From: Deltaproteobacteria bacterium CG_4_8_14_3_um_filter_43_13 | GTDB taxonomy: Bacteria > Desulfobacterota > UBA8473 | DNA length: 14,131 nucleotides | Reading direction: 5' to 3' | NCBI GenBank assembly: GCA_002782605.1 | Contig: PFIF01000276.1 | Span: 575 to 14,705, forward strand | Notes under the pieces: generated by a model | What the model saw: the letters and a program-made list of their open reading frames with translations, nothing else | What the model was told of the DNA's origin: nothing | Database searches by the model: none | Shown here: one piece after another, positions 1-6,789 of the stretch | How positions within the stretch are numbered: position 1 is the stretch's first letter | Layout of the letters: each line of letters starts with the position of its first letter | Translations under genes and position numbers: made by a program

Positions 1-2
1 GT

Positions 3-356
3 TTCTCTGCCCTTCGGAGGATGATTAGAGTTTTAAAAGATGGTTCTGACCTGGCTTTGGCTCCAGATGGTCCTAATGGACCTAGACATAAGGTTCAAAG
101 GGGGATTATTGATCTGTCAAGGTTAACTGGAGCCCCTATACTCCCCATGGCTTTCAGCTCTTCCAAAAGGAAGGTATTCAAAAGCTGGGACGCTTTTTTG
201 CTGCCTCTCCCGTTTTCCAGGGGCGTTTTTGTGTGGGGAGAGCCTCTTTATGTTGAGAACAAAGGTGATGAGGACTATCTGGAGAACAAAAGAAGGCTGT
301 TGGAAGAGGGACTTATCGCCGTTACTAAATTGGCTGATTACTATTTTGAAAAATAG
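3..356 (+). CDS. DUF374 / LPLAT-type acyltransferase, C-terminal part (5' truncated by window)
   Basis: The reading frame is open from base 3, so the gene enters from the left; the ATG at 21 is internal. The visible part has the family block PDGPNGPR followed by a stretch resembling the 'G.I.LS..TGAPI.P' segment of DUF374 / lysophospholipid acyltransferase-like proteins. These membrane-associated enzymes are thought to acylate lipid or lipid A precursors. The upstream HX4D catalytic motif would lie outside the window. In LPS-making bacteria this family commonly sits directly before waaA, as here (70 bp gap). The family call rests on the PDGPxGPR motif and the context. The substrate is not known. 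Confidence 0.85.
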   Translation, partial: FSALRRMIRVLKDGSDLALAPDGPNGPRHKVQRGIIDLSRLTGAPILPMAFSSSKRKVFKSWDAFLLPLPFSRGVFVWGEPLYVENKGDEDYLENKRRLLEEGLIAVTKLADYYFEK

Positions 357-426
357 GTGATTAGGAGTCAGAATAAAAAGATACCAAACAAGGGCTAAAG
401 CAGATAGGATAGCAAGTGGTACAATA

Positions 427-1749
427 ATGTATCTATTGTATAATGTAGTGTTGATTCTTGGGTCTATACTGGCTCTTCCTTTTTATTCGTTTAAGACGAT
501 AACTGCCGGTAAATACAGGAGGAGTGTTCTTCAAAAGTTAGGCTTCCTGCCAAAAAAGTTAACAGAATGCCTTGCCGGAAAAAGCCCCATTTGGCTTCAC
601 GCTGTTTCAGTGGGTGAAGTCCTCTCATCCATCTCCATAATCAGGATGATCGGAGATAGATACCCAAACCACAAAATCATTCTTTCTACAGTAACAGAGA
701 CAGGAAACTATACAGCAAATTATGGGGTTAAAGGGATAGACAGTATAATCTATTTCCCTCTGGATTACCCATGGGTGGTTAAAAGAGTTATCGATGCAGT
801 TAACCCCCTACTGTTTGTAATTGTAGATACCGATATCTGGCCTAATTTTTTAAGAGAATTAAGGAAACAACAAATTCCATCCATTATTATTAATGGCAGG
901 GTTTCCCCCCGGTCCTATCGAGGACACAGGTGGTTCAAGTGGTTTTTCAAAGGAGTATTGGAGTGTCTATCCTTTTTTTCCATGCAATCTAAAGTAGATT
1001 CAGACAGGATAATAAAGAGTGGTGCAGATGCCACCAGGGTGGTAACAACAGGAAATCTAAAATTTGACCAAACGGTTCCTGATATCACTGAGGCAGAAAA
1101 GGAAAGACTTTTGGATTCAATGGGGTTAAAGGCAGACCAGAAGATCTTTATTGCAGGCAGCACCCATAAAGGAGAAGAAGAGATTGTTTTGGATGTCTTT
1201 GAAGCCCTCAAGGAAGAATACCCCGATTTAGTCCTTATTCTGGCGCCCAGGAATCCAGAGAGGTTTAGGGAGGTCGAAAATTTAGTATCCCAACGAGGTC
1301 TTAACTGTGAGAGAAAGACGAGGGTTAAAGAACGTAGGGGCGGTTCGCCAACCGCCCCTACTGAGGTAATCGTCCTCGATACAATAGGAGAATTGTGTAA
1401 GATTTACTCTGTCGGACTTCTGGTCTTCGTGGGGGGGAGTTTAGTTAAGATTGGTGGGCATAACCTACTTGAGCCAGCGGCTTACAAAAAGGCGGTAATA
1501 TTTGGCCCTTATATGCACAACTTTTTAGAGATATCAGGGGTGTTGAAAGATAGTGGCGGAGGGATTCAGATCAGGAACAGAGATGAGTTTCTCTTCCAAG
1601 CAAGAAGGTTGCTTGGTGATCCTTCTCTTTTGTACCAATTAGGGGAGGCGGCCTACAGTGTAATTGAAAAGAATCAGGGGGCAACCCTCAGAAATATGGA
1701 GATAATAGATAGGTTTGTGAGCCCTCAAAGGATAGAGTTTCTAGGATAG
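427..1749 (+). CDS. waaA: 3-deoxy-D-manno-octulosonic acid (Kdo) transferase WaaA/KdtA
   Basis: This inner-membrane GT-B glycosyltransferase (GT30) adds Kdo from CMP-Kdo to lipid IVA. It is 440 aa, slightly longer than the E. coli enzyme (about 425). Residues 1-20 form the hydrophobic membrane anchor. HAVSVGE at 59-64 carries the Glu (E64) that serves as catalytic base in characterised members. VDTDIWPN at 133-140 matches the family ETELWPN block with Glu-to-Asp changes. GGSLVKIGGHNLLEPAA in the C-terminal half is the classic CMP-Kdo-binding segment. Residues 303-312 (RRGGSPTAPT) are encoded by a perfect DNA palindrome (see the repeat at 1334-1361), lie between conserved blocks and explain part of the extra length. 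The gene sits between the DUF374 acyltransferase and lpxK, in the usual lipid A / inner-core order. The ATG at 427 has no strong ribosome binding site, but the N-terminus fits the family. Confidence 0.96.
   Translation: MYLLYNVVLILGSILALPFYSFKTITAGKYRRSVLQKLGFLPKKLTECLAGKSPIWLHAVSVGEVLSSISIIRMIGDRYPNHKIILSTVTETGNYTANYGVKGIDSIIYFPLDYPWVVKRVIDAVNPLLFVIVDTDIWPNFLRELRKQQIPSIIINGRVSPRSYRGHRWFKWFFKGVLECLSFFSMQSKVDSDRIIKSGADATRVVTTGNLKFDQTVPDITEAEKERLLDSMGLKADQKIFIAGSTHKGEEEIVLDVFEALKEEYPDLVLILAPRNPERFREVENLVSQRGLNCERKTRVKERRGGSPTAPTEVIVLDTIGELCKIYSVGLLVFVGGSLVKIGGHNLLEPAAYKKAVIFGPYMHNFLEISGVLKDSGGGIQIRNRDEFLFQARRLLGDPSLLYQLGEAAYSVIEKNQGATLRNMEIIDRFVSPQRIEFLG
1334..1361. repeat. Perfect 12-bp-arm palindrome inserted in frame in waaA
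   Basis: GTAGGGGCGGTT, a 4-nt loop CGCC, then AACCGCCCCTAC forms a perfect 28-nt inverted repeat inside the waaA coding sequence. It is GC-rich in an AT-leaning gene and is translated as the low-complexity, Gly/Pro-rich insert RRGGSPTAPT. Similar GTAGGGGCG...CGCCCCTAC palindromes are known to me as dispersed repeats in many environmental bacterial genomes. That this is one of them is an inference from a single copy. Confidence 0.8.
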
Positions 1750-1762
1750 AACCAAAAGCGGG

Positions 1763-1799
1763 AGATAATTAGATAAGACTTATCTTATATCTGTTTTTT
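1763..1799 (+). terminator. AT-rich inverted repeat plus T6 tract between waaA and lpxK (weak terminator/attenuator or operator)
   Basis: AGATAAG-A-CTTATCT (1771-1785) is a perfect odd palindrome, and the symmetry extends imperfectly to about 1763-1792. It is followed by a T6 run at 1794-1799. The shape resembles an intrinsic terminator, but the stem is AT-rich and the central loop is too tight. It could equally be a protein-binding site. It lies in the only gap of note inside the operon (61 bp). Confidence 0.3.
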
Positions 1800-1810
1800 A
1801 ATTATAGGCT

Positions 1811-2908
1811 ATGAATCTCAGAACCCTTTTTGAAAGGATCATTTGGCAGAGGCACGATAAAAAATATATAGAAATAGTGCTGTTTCCTTTATCCCTGCTC
1901 TCTCTGCTTTACAGGGGTGTTGTCCAGGTCAGATATTGTTTATACCAGAGGGGTATCTTACGATCAAAGAAGCTCCCCTGCAAAATCATCAGCGTTGGGA
2001 ACATCTCTTTAGGTGGATCAGGAAAGACTCCTACGACTCACTATATTGCCAAATTACTAAAAGAAAATGGCTTCCGGGTCGGAATAGTGAGCAGAGGTTA
2101 CAGAAGCAAGAGAACGGGCAAGGTAAGCCTGATATCCAATGGTGATGACGTCATATTGTCCTCGAGAGATGCCGGCGATGAACCGTACATGCTGGCAAAG
2201 AAATTGAAAGGCATCCAGGTTCTGACCTCGAAGGATCGTTATCAGGGGGGCAGATATGCGATCGAGCATTTTAACAGCAACGTATTGATTTTAGACGATG
2301 GTTTTCAGCATATAAGGCTTCAAAGAGACATAGATATCCTCTTGCTGGATTCACGAACAATATCTGGCAATAATTATCTCTTTCCAAGAGGGGCGCTTCG
2401 AGAACCGTTAATGAACCTGAAGCGTGCCGATGTCTTTTTGATTACAAGGGCAGAAAGCTTAGATCAACAAAGGGAATTGGCCAACACAATAAGAAGCATT
2501 AAAAAAGACGCTGAAATCTTTTACGGTTATTTTCAGGCTAAACATCTGATAGACCCTTTTGGAGAGAGGAAAGGCTTGGATTGTTTAAAGGGCAAAAGGG
2601 TTTTGTCCTTCTCCGGGATCGCTAATCCAGAACGCTTTACCACTTCATTGAAAGAGCTAGGGGCGATAGTGGCTAAGGAATTGATTTTCCCTGACCATTA
2701 CTGGTATTCATCAACAGACTATAAGAGGATAGAGGAGATTTCAAGAGAGGTCAATTTTGCTGTAACTACAGAGAAGGATATGGTGAAGATAGATAACTCC
2801 TTTTTGAGTAAAGTTAAGACCTTTGCCCTGAGTATAGAATTATGTCTGGACAGAGAGGAAGAGTTTAAAGAGTTTTTGTTAAGGAGAGTGGGGGCTTTTT
2901 CAAATTAG
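1811..2908 (+). CDS. lpxK: Tetraacyldisaccharide (lipid A) 4'-kinase LpxK
   Basis: LpxK is the inner-membrane kinase that phosphorylates the 4' position of the lipid A disaccharide to give lipid IVA, the step just before WaaA. It is 365 aa, a usual length. Residues 20-45 are hydrophobic, as expected for the N-terminal membrane anchor. The family P-loop GNISLGGSGKT is at 63-73, followed by SRGYRSK near 94-100, DAGDEP near 120-125 and LDDGFQH at 161-167. These are the conserved LpxK blocks and include acidic active-site residues. The start at 1811 is the first ATG giving the standard N-terminus. The stop at 2906-2908 comes about 20 bases before the likely start of the next gene, so translational coupling to the waaF-like gene is possible. 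Confidence 0.97.
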   Translation: MNLRTLFERIIWQRHDKKYIEIVLFPLSLLSLLYRGVVQVRYCLYQRGILRSKKLPCKIISVGNISLGGSGKTPTTHYIAKLLKENGFRVGIVSRGYRSKRTGKVSLISNGDDVILSSRDAGDEPYMLAKKLKGIQVLTSKDRYQGGRYAIEHFNSNVLILDDGFQHIRLQRDIDILLLDSRTISGNNYLFPRGALREPLMNLKRADVFLITRAESLDQQRELANTIRSIKKDAEIFYGYFQAKHLIDPFGERKGLDCLKGKRVLSFSGIANPERFTTSLKELGAIVAKELIFPDHYWYSSTDYKRIEEISREVNFAVTTEKDMVKIDNSFLSKVKTFALSIELCLDREEEFKEFLLRRVGAFSN

Positions 2909-2927
2909 AGTAAAGAGTAAAAAAGAG

Positions 2928-3980
2928 ATAGATTTTAACAAGATTGATAGAATCCTGGTCAGGTCAACTAACTGGATTGGCGATGTTATACTTACCTTTC
3001 CTGCTATAGCCACCATAAGGAAGAACTTCCCCGGATCTTATATAGCTGTATTGAGTAAGCCCTGGGTAGCCCCTTTACTTGAAAATAATCCTGAAGTGGA
3101 TGAGGTTATTCTCTACGATCATAATCGAATACACAATGGGATATTGGGAAAGCTCAGGCTGGCGAAGGCTCTGAGAGAAAAGGGGTTCGATTTGGCTGTT
3201 TTCCTTCAGAACGCTTTTGATGCTGCCCTGATAGCCTTTTTGGCAGGTATCCCCATCAGGGCAGGGTATAACACTGATGCCAGAGGGCCTTTATTGACGA
3301 ACAAGGTAATATTAGATAAGACAGTGCTGAAAAAACACCAGAGCCATTACTACCTGGAGATGTTAAAAGCTCTGGGGATGGACATCGTGGATGACAATCC
3401 TGCGATTGAAGTTTCTGATGAGGCAAGGAATAGGGCAACCGAAATACTGGATTCTCTCAATATACAAAACGGTGAGTTATTGATAGGCATAAACCCTGGG
3501 GCATATTTTGGCTCTGCAAAAAGATGGCTTCCTGAAAGGTATGCCTTATTATCGGATATGATACATAAAGACTTTGGCGTCAAGATATTGCTTTTTGGCA
3601 GTGGAGAGGAAAAAGCAATATCTGAAATGATACTGGACGTTGCTAAATCAGATATAATAGATCTTGCTGGTAAGACATCCCTCTTAGAGACTATGGCTTT
3701 GATAGAGAAATGCAGTCTTTTTATAACGAACGACTCTGGATTAATGCATTTAGCCGCTGCTTTAAAGATTCCGCTTATAGCGATTTTTGGATCGACCGAT
3801 CCTGTTACTACTGCTCCCCTGGGAAACAGCAGTGTAATTGTCAGAAAGGAAGTGCCCTGTAGTCCGTGTCTGAAGAGAGAATGTCCCACAGATCACCAAT
3901 GTATGATATTGATTGAGGCTGATGAGGTTTATCAACATGTAAAGCAGGCTTTAACGGGCAGAGTGATGAGATCATGCTGA
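2928..3980 (+). CDS. waaF: GT9 ADP-heptose:LPS heptosyltransferase, WaaF (heptosyltransferase II) type; start codon non-canonical
   Basis: This is a cytoplasmic-face GT-B glycosyltransferase that would add the second inner-core heptose. The N-terminal motif LVRSTNWIGDVILTFPA is diagnostic for the WaaF branch of GT9. TNDSGLMHLAAALK followed by IAIFGSTDP near the C-terminus is the ADP-heptose-binding block. A Cys-rich tail segment (CSPCLKREC) follows. The homologous N-terminus requires translation from around 2919-2943. In this frame, from the stop at 2880 to the TTG at 3051, there is no ATG, GTG or TTG. The TTG at 3051 would delete the WIGD motif. I place the start provisionally at ATA 2928; ATT 2943 or 2904 are alternatives. 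Reinitiation after lpxK, a rare AUA/AUU start, or a sequence error would each explain it. The family call is firm; the start is not. Confidence 0.85.
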   Translation: MDFNKIDRILVRSTNWIGDVILTFPAIATIRKNFPGSYIAVLSKPWVAPLLENNPEVDEVILYDHNRIHNGILGKLRLAKALREKGFDLAVFLQNAFDAALIAFLAGIPIRAGYNTDARGPLLTNKVILDKTVLKKHQSHYYLEMLKALGMDIVDDNPAIEVSDEARNRATEILDSLNIQNGELLIGINPGAYFGSAKRWLPERYALLSDMIHKDFGVKILLFGSGEEKAISEMILDVAKSDIIDLAGKTSLLETMALIEKCSLFITNDSGLMHLAAALKIPLIAIFGSTDPVTTAPLGNSSVIVRKEVPCSPCLKRECPTDHQCMILIEADEVYQHVKQALTGRVMRSC

Positions 3981-3990
3981 GTGAGTTAGA

Positions 3991-4575
3991 ATGAATATAG
4001 CTGTCTTTATGGATAGGGATGGGACTATAAATGAGGAGAGGGGTTATCTGGGTGATCCCTGTGGCTTAAACATATTGCCCGGGGTCGTGGATGCCATACG
4101 ACTGATCAATGAGAACCGGATTAAGGCAGTTGTTATTACCAATCAATCAGGGGTGGCCAGGGGATATTTCTCTGAAGAAATGGTCGAAAAAGTCCATCTG
4201 AGGTTAAGGGAATTACTGGGGGAAAAGGGTGTTTACCTGGACGGGATATATTACTGTCCCCATCATCCAGAGGTTGGGCCTTCTGAGTATCGCAAAAAAT
4301 GCAATTGCAGGAAACCGGCTCTTGGGATGCTGAACCTAGCCTCCGCTGAACTGGAAATAGATCTTTCTCGTTCTTACGTTATTGGAGACAAACTAACTGA
4401 TATTGAACCTGCCTATAAGGTTGGTGCTAAGGGAATCCTTGTTTTGACCGGTTATGGCAATGACCAGATGAAATCCCTTTATGAAGAATCAAAGAGACAG
4501 CCACATTATATTGCCGGGGATATCCTTGAGGCAGTCAACTGGATATTGCACGATCTACACTTAAACATGGAATAA
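3991..4575 (+). CDS. gmhB: D-glycero-beta-D-manno-heptose-1,7-bisphosphate 7-phosphatase GmhB (HAD family)
   Basis: GmhB is a cytoplasmic HAD-superfamily phosphatase that removes the 7-phosphate from heptose 1,7-bisphosphate on the way to ADP-heptose, the donor for both flanking heptosyltransferases. It is 194 aa, the normal size. HAD motif I is MDRDGTINEE, with D8 and D10 as nucleophile and acid/base. Motif II is VITNQSG near 48-54. The Zn-binding set C89-x-H91 ... C104-x-C106 is complete. Motif IV is IGDKLTDIEPA (D133, D137). The gene begins 10 bp after the waaF-like stop, with no strong ribosome binding site, and ends 2 bp before the next gene, so it is part of one transcription unit. Confidence 0.95.
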   Translation: MNIAVFMDRDGTINEERGYLGDPCGLNILPGVVDAIRLINENRIKAVVITNQSGVARGYFSEEMVEKVHLRLRELLGEKGVYLDGIYYCPHHPEVGPSEYRKKCNCRKPALGMLNLASAELEIDLSRSYVIGDKLTDIEPAYKVGAKGILVLTGYGNDQMKSLYEESKRQPHYIAGDILEAVNWILHDLHLNME

Positions 4576-4577
4576 CA

Positions 4578-5636
4578 ATGGAAATCCTGATTGTAAAATT
4601 AAGTGCTATCGGTGATGTGGTCCATACCCTTCCTTCTTTGGAGGCTTTGCGTGCTGCATATCCTGATAGCCATATTACCTGGCTGGTTGAGGAGGATGCG
4701 GAGCAGATAATTAGAAATCATCCATGCCTGGATAACATAATAGTGTCTAAAAGGAAGACATGGACGAAAAGTATATTTAAGCCATCTGCCTGCCTCCGGA
4801 CTTTTGGAGAGATCATGTCTTTTATTAAAGGATTGAGAAGAAAAGAGTATGATCTCGTTATTGACTTCCAGGGGCTTTTTAAGAGTGGAATTCTAACACT
4901 ATTAAGTGGTGGTAAAAGAAGGCTGGGCTATGATAAGACCCGGGAGTTTAGCTATCTGTTTCTCAATGAACGGGTTTCTCCCTATGACCCTGATTTGCAT
5001 GCTGTTGAAAGATACCTAAACCTTATAAAATGTCTGGGGGCTGAGGTCAACAACCCAAGGTTTTTAATCCCTTTTGACGAAAGAGATATGGAGTATGTTA
5101 AGGGATTTTTAAGGAATAATGAAATAGATGAAACGGAAAGGACAATTGCTGTCAATCCTGCTTCAGGATGGGAGACCAAGTTATGGGATTGGGAAAAGTT
5201 TAGTTATTTATGCGATAGGATAATCGATGAGCTTGATGCTAAAATTGTCTTTACCGGGGGTAACAATGATCTGGAAATGATAGAGGCTATATCTTCCAGA
5301 ATGCGAAGTCCTGCACTTAATGCCGCAGGCAAGATGAATCTTAAGCAACTGGCATGTCTCTTAAGTTTAGCAGATCTGATGATTACAACTGATACAGGAC
5401 CCATGCATATTGCATCGGCAATGAAGACCCCTGTAGTAGCTATATTCGGTCCAACAGCACCATGGAGGACCGGGCCTTATGGTAATGATCATACGGTTAT
5501 AAGAAGCAGCGTTGCCTGCAGCCCGTGCTTCAAGAAAAAATGCAATACAAAAGAATGTATGACTGAAATAACTGTTGATGATGTATTCTCTTTTGCAGCA
5601 GAGAAATTAGGGTATCTTTACCCCTTGACAAGATGA
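4578..5636 (+). CDS. waaC: GT9 ADP-heptose:LPS heptosyltransferase, WaaC (heptosyltransferase I) type
   Basis: This GT-B enzyme would transfer the first L-glycero-D-manno-heptose onto Kdo. The N-terminal block MEILIVKLSAIGDVVHTLPS with WLVEE soon after is typical of the WaaC branch. TTDTGPMHIASAMKTP followed by VAIFGPTAPWRTGPYG is the donor-binding region. It is 352 aa, normal for GT9. Like the WaaF-type protein upstream it has a C-terminal Cys cluster (CSPCFKKKC...C), at the same place in both. It starts 2 bp after the gmhB stop. This is the last gene of the LPS operon; the next gene to the right is a remnant on the opposite strand. WaaC rather than another GT9 (for example WaaQ-like) is inferred from the N-terminal motif and the gene order. 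Confidence 0.92.
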   Translation: MEILIVKLSAIGDVVHTLPSLEALRAAYPDSHITWLVEEDAEQIIRNHPCLDNIIVSKRKTWTKSIFKPSACLRTFGEIMSFIKGLRRKEYDLVIDFQGLFKSGILTLLSGGKRRLGYDKTREFSYLFLNERVSPYDPDLHAVERYLNLIKCLGAEVNNPRFLIPFDERDMEYVKGFLRNNEIDETERTIAVNPASGWETKLWDWEKFSYLCDRIIDELDAKIVFTGGNNDLEMIEAISSRMRSPALNAAGKMNLKQLACLLSLADLMITTDTGPMHIASAMKTPVVAIFGPTAPWRTGPYGNDHTVIRSSVACSPCFKKKCNTKECMTEITVDDVFSFAAEKLGYLYPLTR

Positions 5637-5651
5637 GGGCTTATAAGTGTG

Positions 5652-5870
5652 TCAGGATAGATTAAGTTTCTTCTTGCCCCCTTTCCCCTGTCCTTTATCT
5701 TTTCCCTTATCCTTCTCTTTATCATAATCATCAAGATCATGCCCACTTTTCAACGCATGGAACTCTTTTGATCCAGGTTTTATGCCCAGACTCTTTGCAA
5801 GTGCACCCCAGCCTTTGCCCCTAGCAGATTTGTATTGCTCTATAACTTGCTCTGGGGGCTGTTTTGATGA
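5652..5870 (-). pseudogene. C-terminal remnant of a conserved GWG/LGIKPGS protein with Lys/Gly-rich tail
   Basis: On the minus strand a 72-codon open stretch runs from 5870 to a TGA at 5652-5654. It has no ATG, GTG or TTG near its left end and is blocked upstream by an in-frame TAA at 5871-5873. The translation contains QYKSARGKGWGALAKSLGIK followed by PGSKEFHALK, then a highly charged tail of Lys, Asp and Gly. That pattern is what I know as the conserved C-terminal part of small hypothetical, probably exported proteins in deltaproteobacteria and Nitrospirota; their function is unknown. The missing first half and lack of a start indicate a truncated gene. The break lies next to the direct repeats at 5897-5942, which suggests an insertion or deletion boundary there. 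Confidence 0.6.
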
Positions 5871-5896
5871 TTACCAATTACATTAAACGTATGGGT

Positions 5897-5942
5897 GTCC
5901 ACGATGTCGTGGCACGAAAATCCGTCCACGATGTCGTGGCAC
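5897..5942. repeat. Two 19-bp direct repeats, 27-bp period, each containing a small palindrome
   Basis: GTCCACGATGTCGTGGCAC occurs at 5897-5915 and again, identically, at 5924-5942. Each copy contains CCACGA-TG-TCGTGG, an inverted repeat with 6-bp arms. The copies lie between the truncated remnant gene and the methyltransferase gene. Candidate roles are protein-binding sites or the end of a dispersed repeat. Any short open frame through them has no coding support. Confidence 0.8.
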
Positions 5943-5962
5943 TCAACAGTTAATATAAAGCT

Positions 5963-5993
5963 AACCGGCGTGCAGTTTTTCAGACGTCCGGTT
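5963..5993. repeat. Imperfect stem-loop AACCGG...CCGGTT downstream of the methyltransferase
   Basis: AACCGGCGT pairs with ACG-T-CCGGTT (one bulged T) around a T-rich loop. It lies 24 bp beyond the 3' end of the leftward methyltransferase gene, so it could act as a weak terminator for that unit, although there is no T-run on the minus-strand side. The neighbouring GTATTATGCGTC resembles pieces of integron attC sites, but the core-site consensus is missing. Confidence 0.35.
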
Positions 5994-6016
5994 GAACGTA
6001 TTATGCGTCAGGTTTA

Positions 6017-6751
6017 TTATATGCTCTGCCGTGCCCACTCTTCATTTGATTTTATGGTTTTTGAAGGCGGTTCGTTTTCAAATAGGCTTGTCTGGCTTGA
6101 ATGTGCCTTTATTCTTCGATTTGCCAGTTTTACATATTCAGGTTCGATGTCATACCCGATGTAATGTCTTCCGTCTTTTAATGCAACAAGGCACGCTGTT
6201 CCACTGCCGCAAAACGGGTCTAAGACAACATCTCCCTTGAAAGTATATAGTTGGATTAGGCGGTGGGGTAATTCTTCTGGAAATGGGGCTGGATGACCAA
6301 TGCTGCGGGCTGAGACTGCCGGAAATGTCCAGACGCTTTTCGTCCATTCGAGGAACTCTTCTTTGCTGATAGTATCCGTTTTGTGGCTTCGTTTTCTTGA
6401 AAATGATTCCTTTGAGAAAACTAAAATATATTCGTGAATATCTCTCAATACTGGATTACCAGCAGACAACCAACTACCCCAAGCTGTCGATGGACTTGCG
6501 CTTGATGCCTTGTTCCAAATAATTTCACCTCTCATAAAAAAACCCATCTCAAGCATATCTTCAATGATATAACTATGAAGCGGTATATATGGTTTTCTTC
6601 CAAGATTAGCAACATTAATACATGCCCTTCCACCGGTAACCAGTTTATTATATGTTTCCTTGAACACTGCCTTTAACAATGTTCTGTATTCATCAAGGGA
6701 AAGGTCTTTATCGTATTCCTTTTTTACATTATACGGTGGCGAAGTGACCAT
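6017..6751 (-). CDS. Amino DNA-methyltransferase, beta motif order (N6-adenine or N4-cytosine); N-terminus damaged
   Basis: This is a SAM-dependent methyltransferase of the N6_N4_Mtase family, probably the modification subunit of the adjacent restriction cluster. The catalytic motif IV (TSPPY, residues 3-7) comes first, then a presumed target-recognition region, then the SAM-binding motif I (DPFCGSGT, 178-185). That is the beta order. SPPY is common in N4-cytosine enzymes but not exclusive to them. The middle contains GRACINVANLGRKPYIPLHS and WNKASSASPSTAWGSWLSA, strong family blocks. The ATG at 6751 starts only two residues before motif IV, whereas relatives carry roughly 20-40 residues before it. 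In frame upstream one reads YSSIHL and then a stop at 6770-6772, and the natural continuation (MNDIP) is in another frame. The gene ends at 6017, beyond the HNH gene's 3' end. Confidence 0.88.
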   Translation of the reverse strand: MVTSPPYNVKKEYDKDLSLDEYRTLLKAVFKETYNKLVTGGRACINVANLGRKPYIPLHSYIIEDMLEMGFFMRGEIIWNKASSASPSTAWGSWLSAGNPVLRDIHEYILVFSKESFSRKRSHKTDTISKEEFLEWTKSVWTFPAVSARSIGHPAPFPEELPHRLIQLYTFKGDVVLDPFCGSGTACLVALKDGRHYIGYDIEPEYVKLANRRIKAHSSQTSLFENEPPSKTIKSNEEWARQSI

Positions 6752-6789
6752 TAAGTGGATGCTGGAATATCATTCATAATTTCGATTAA
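6752..6789 (-). other. Out-of-frame N-terminal piece of the beta methyltransferase (frameshift site)
   Basis: On the minus strand ATG at 6777 opens MNDIPAST and a TAA (6751-6753). The methyltransferase frame, coming from a stop at 6770-6772, reads YSSIHLMVTSPPY. Family members typically read MNDIP-[1-3 residues]-S-[VI]-HLMVTSPPY in one frame. Both halves are present here but offset by a net one base, with the break between about 6758 and 6768. Upstream of MNDIP the frame reads LIEI and then runs into the HNH gene's 3' end. Whether the lesion is a mutation or a sequencing error cannot be told from one sequence. Confidence 0.55.

Noticed and set aside
5637..5900. Intrinsic terminator between the convergent LPS operon and the minus-strand unit
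   Set aside because: I looked for a GC stem with a T-run on either strand and found none worth reporting.
5890..5945. CRISPR array
   Set aside because: Only two repeat units, a 27-bp period with an 8-bp spacer and no cas genes; the geometry does not fit CRISPR.
5895..6240. Short + strand open frames over the repeats and the end of the methyltransferase
   Set aside because: They run through the direct repeats and antisense to a well-supported methyltransferase, have no ribosome binding site and show no protein-like pattern.
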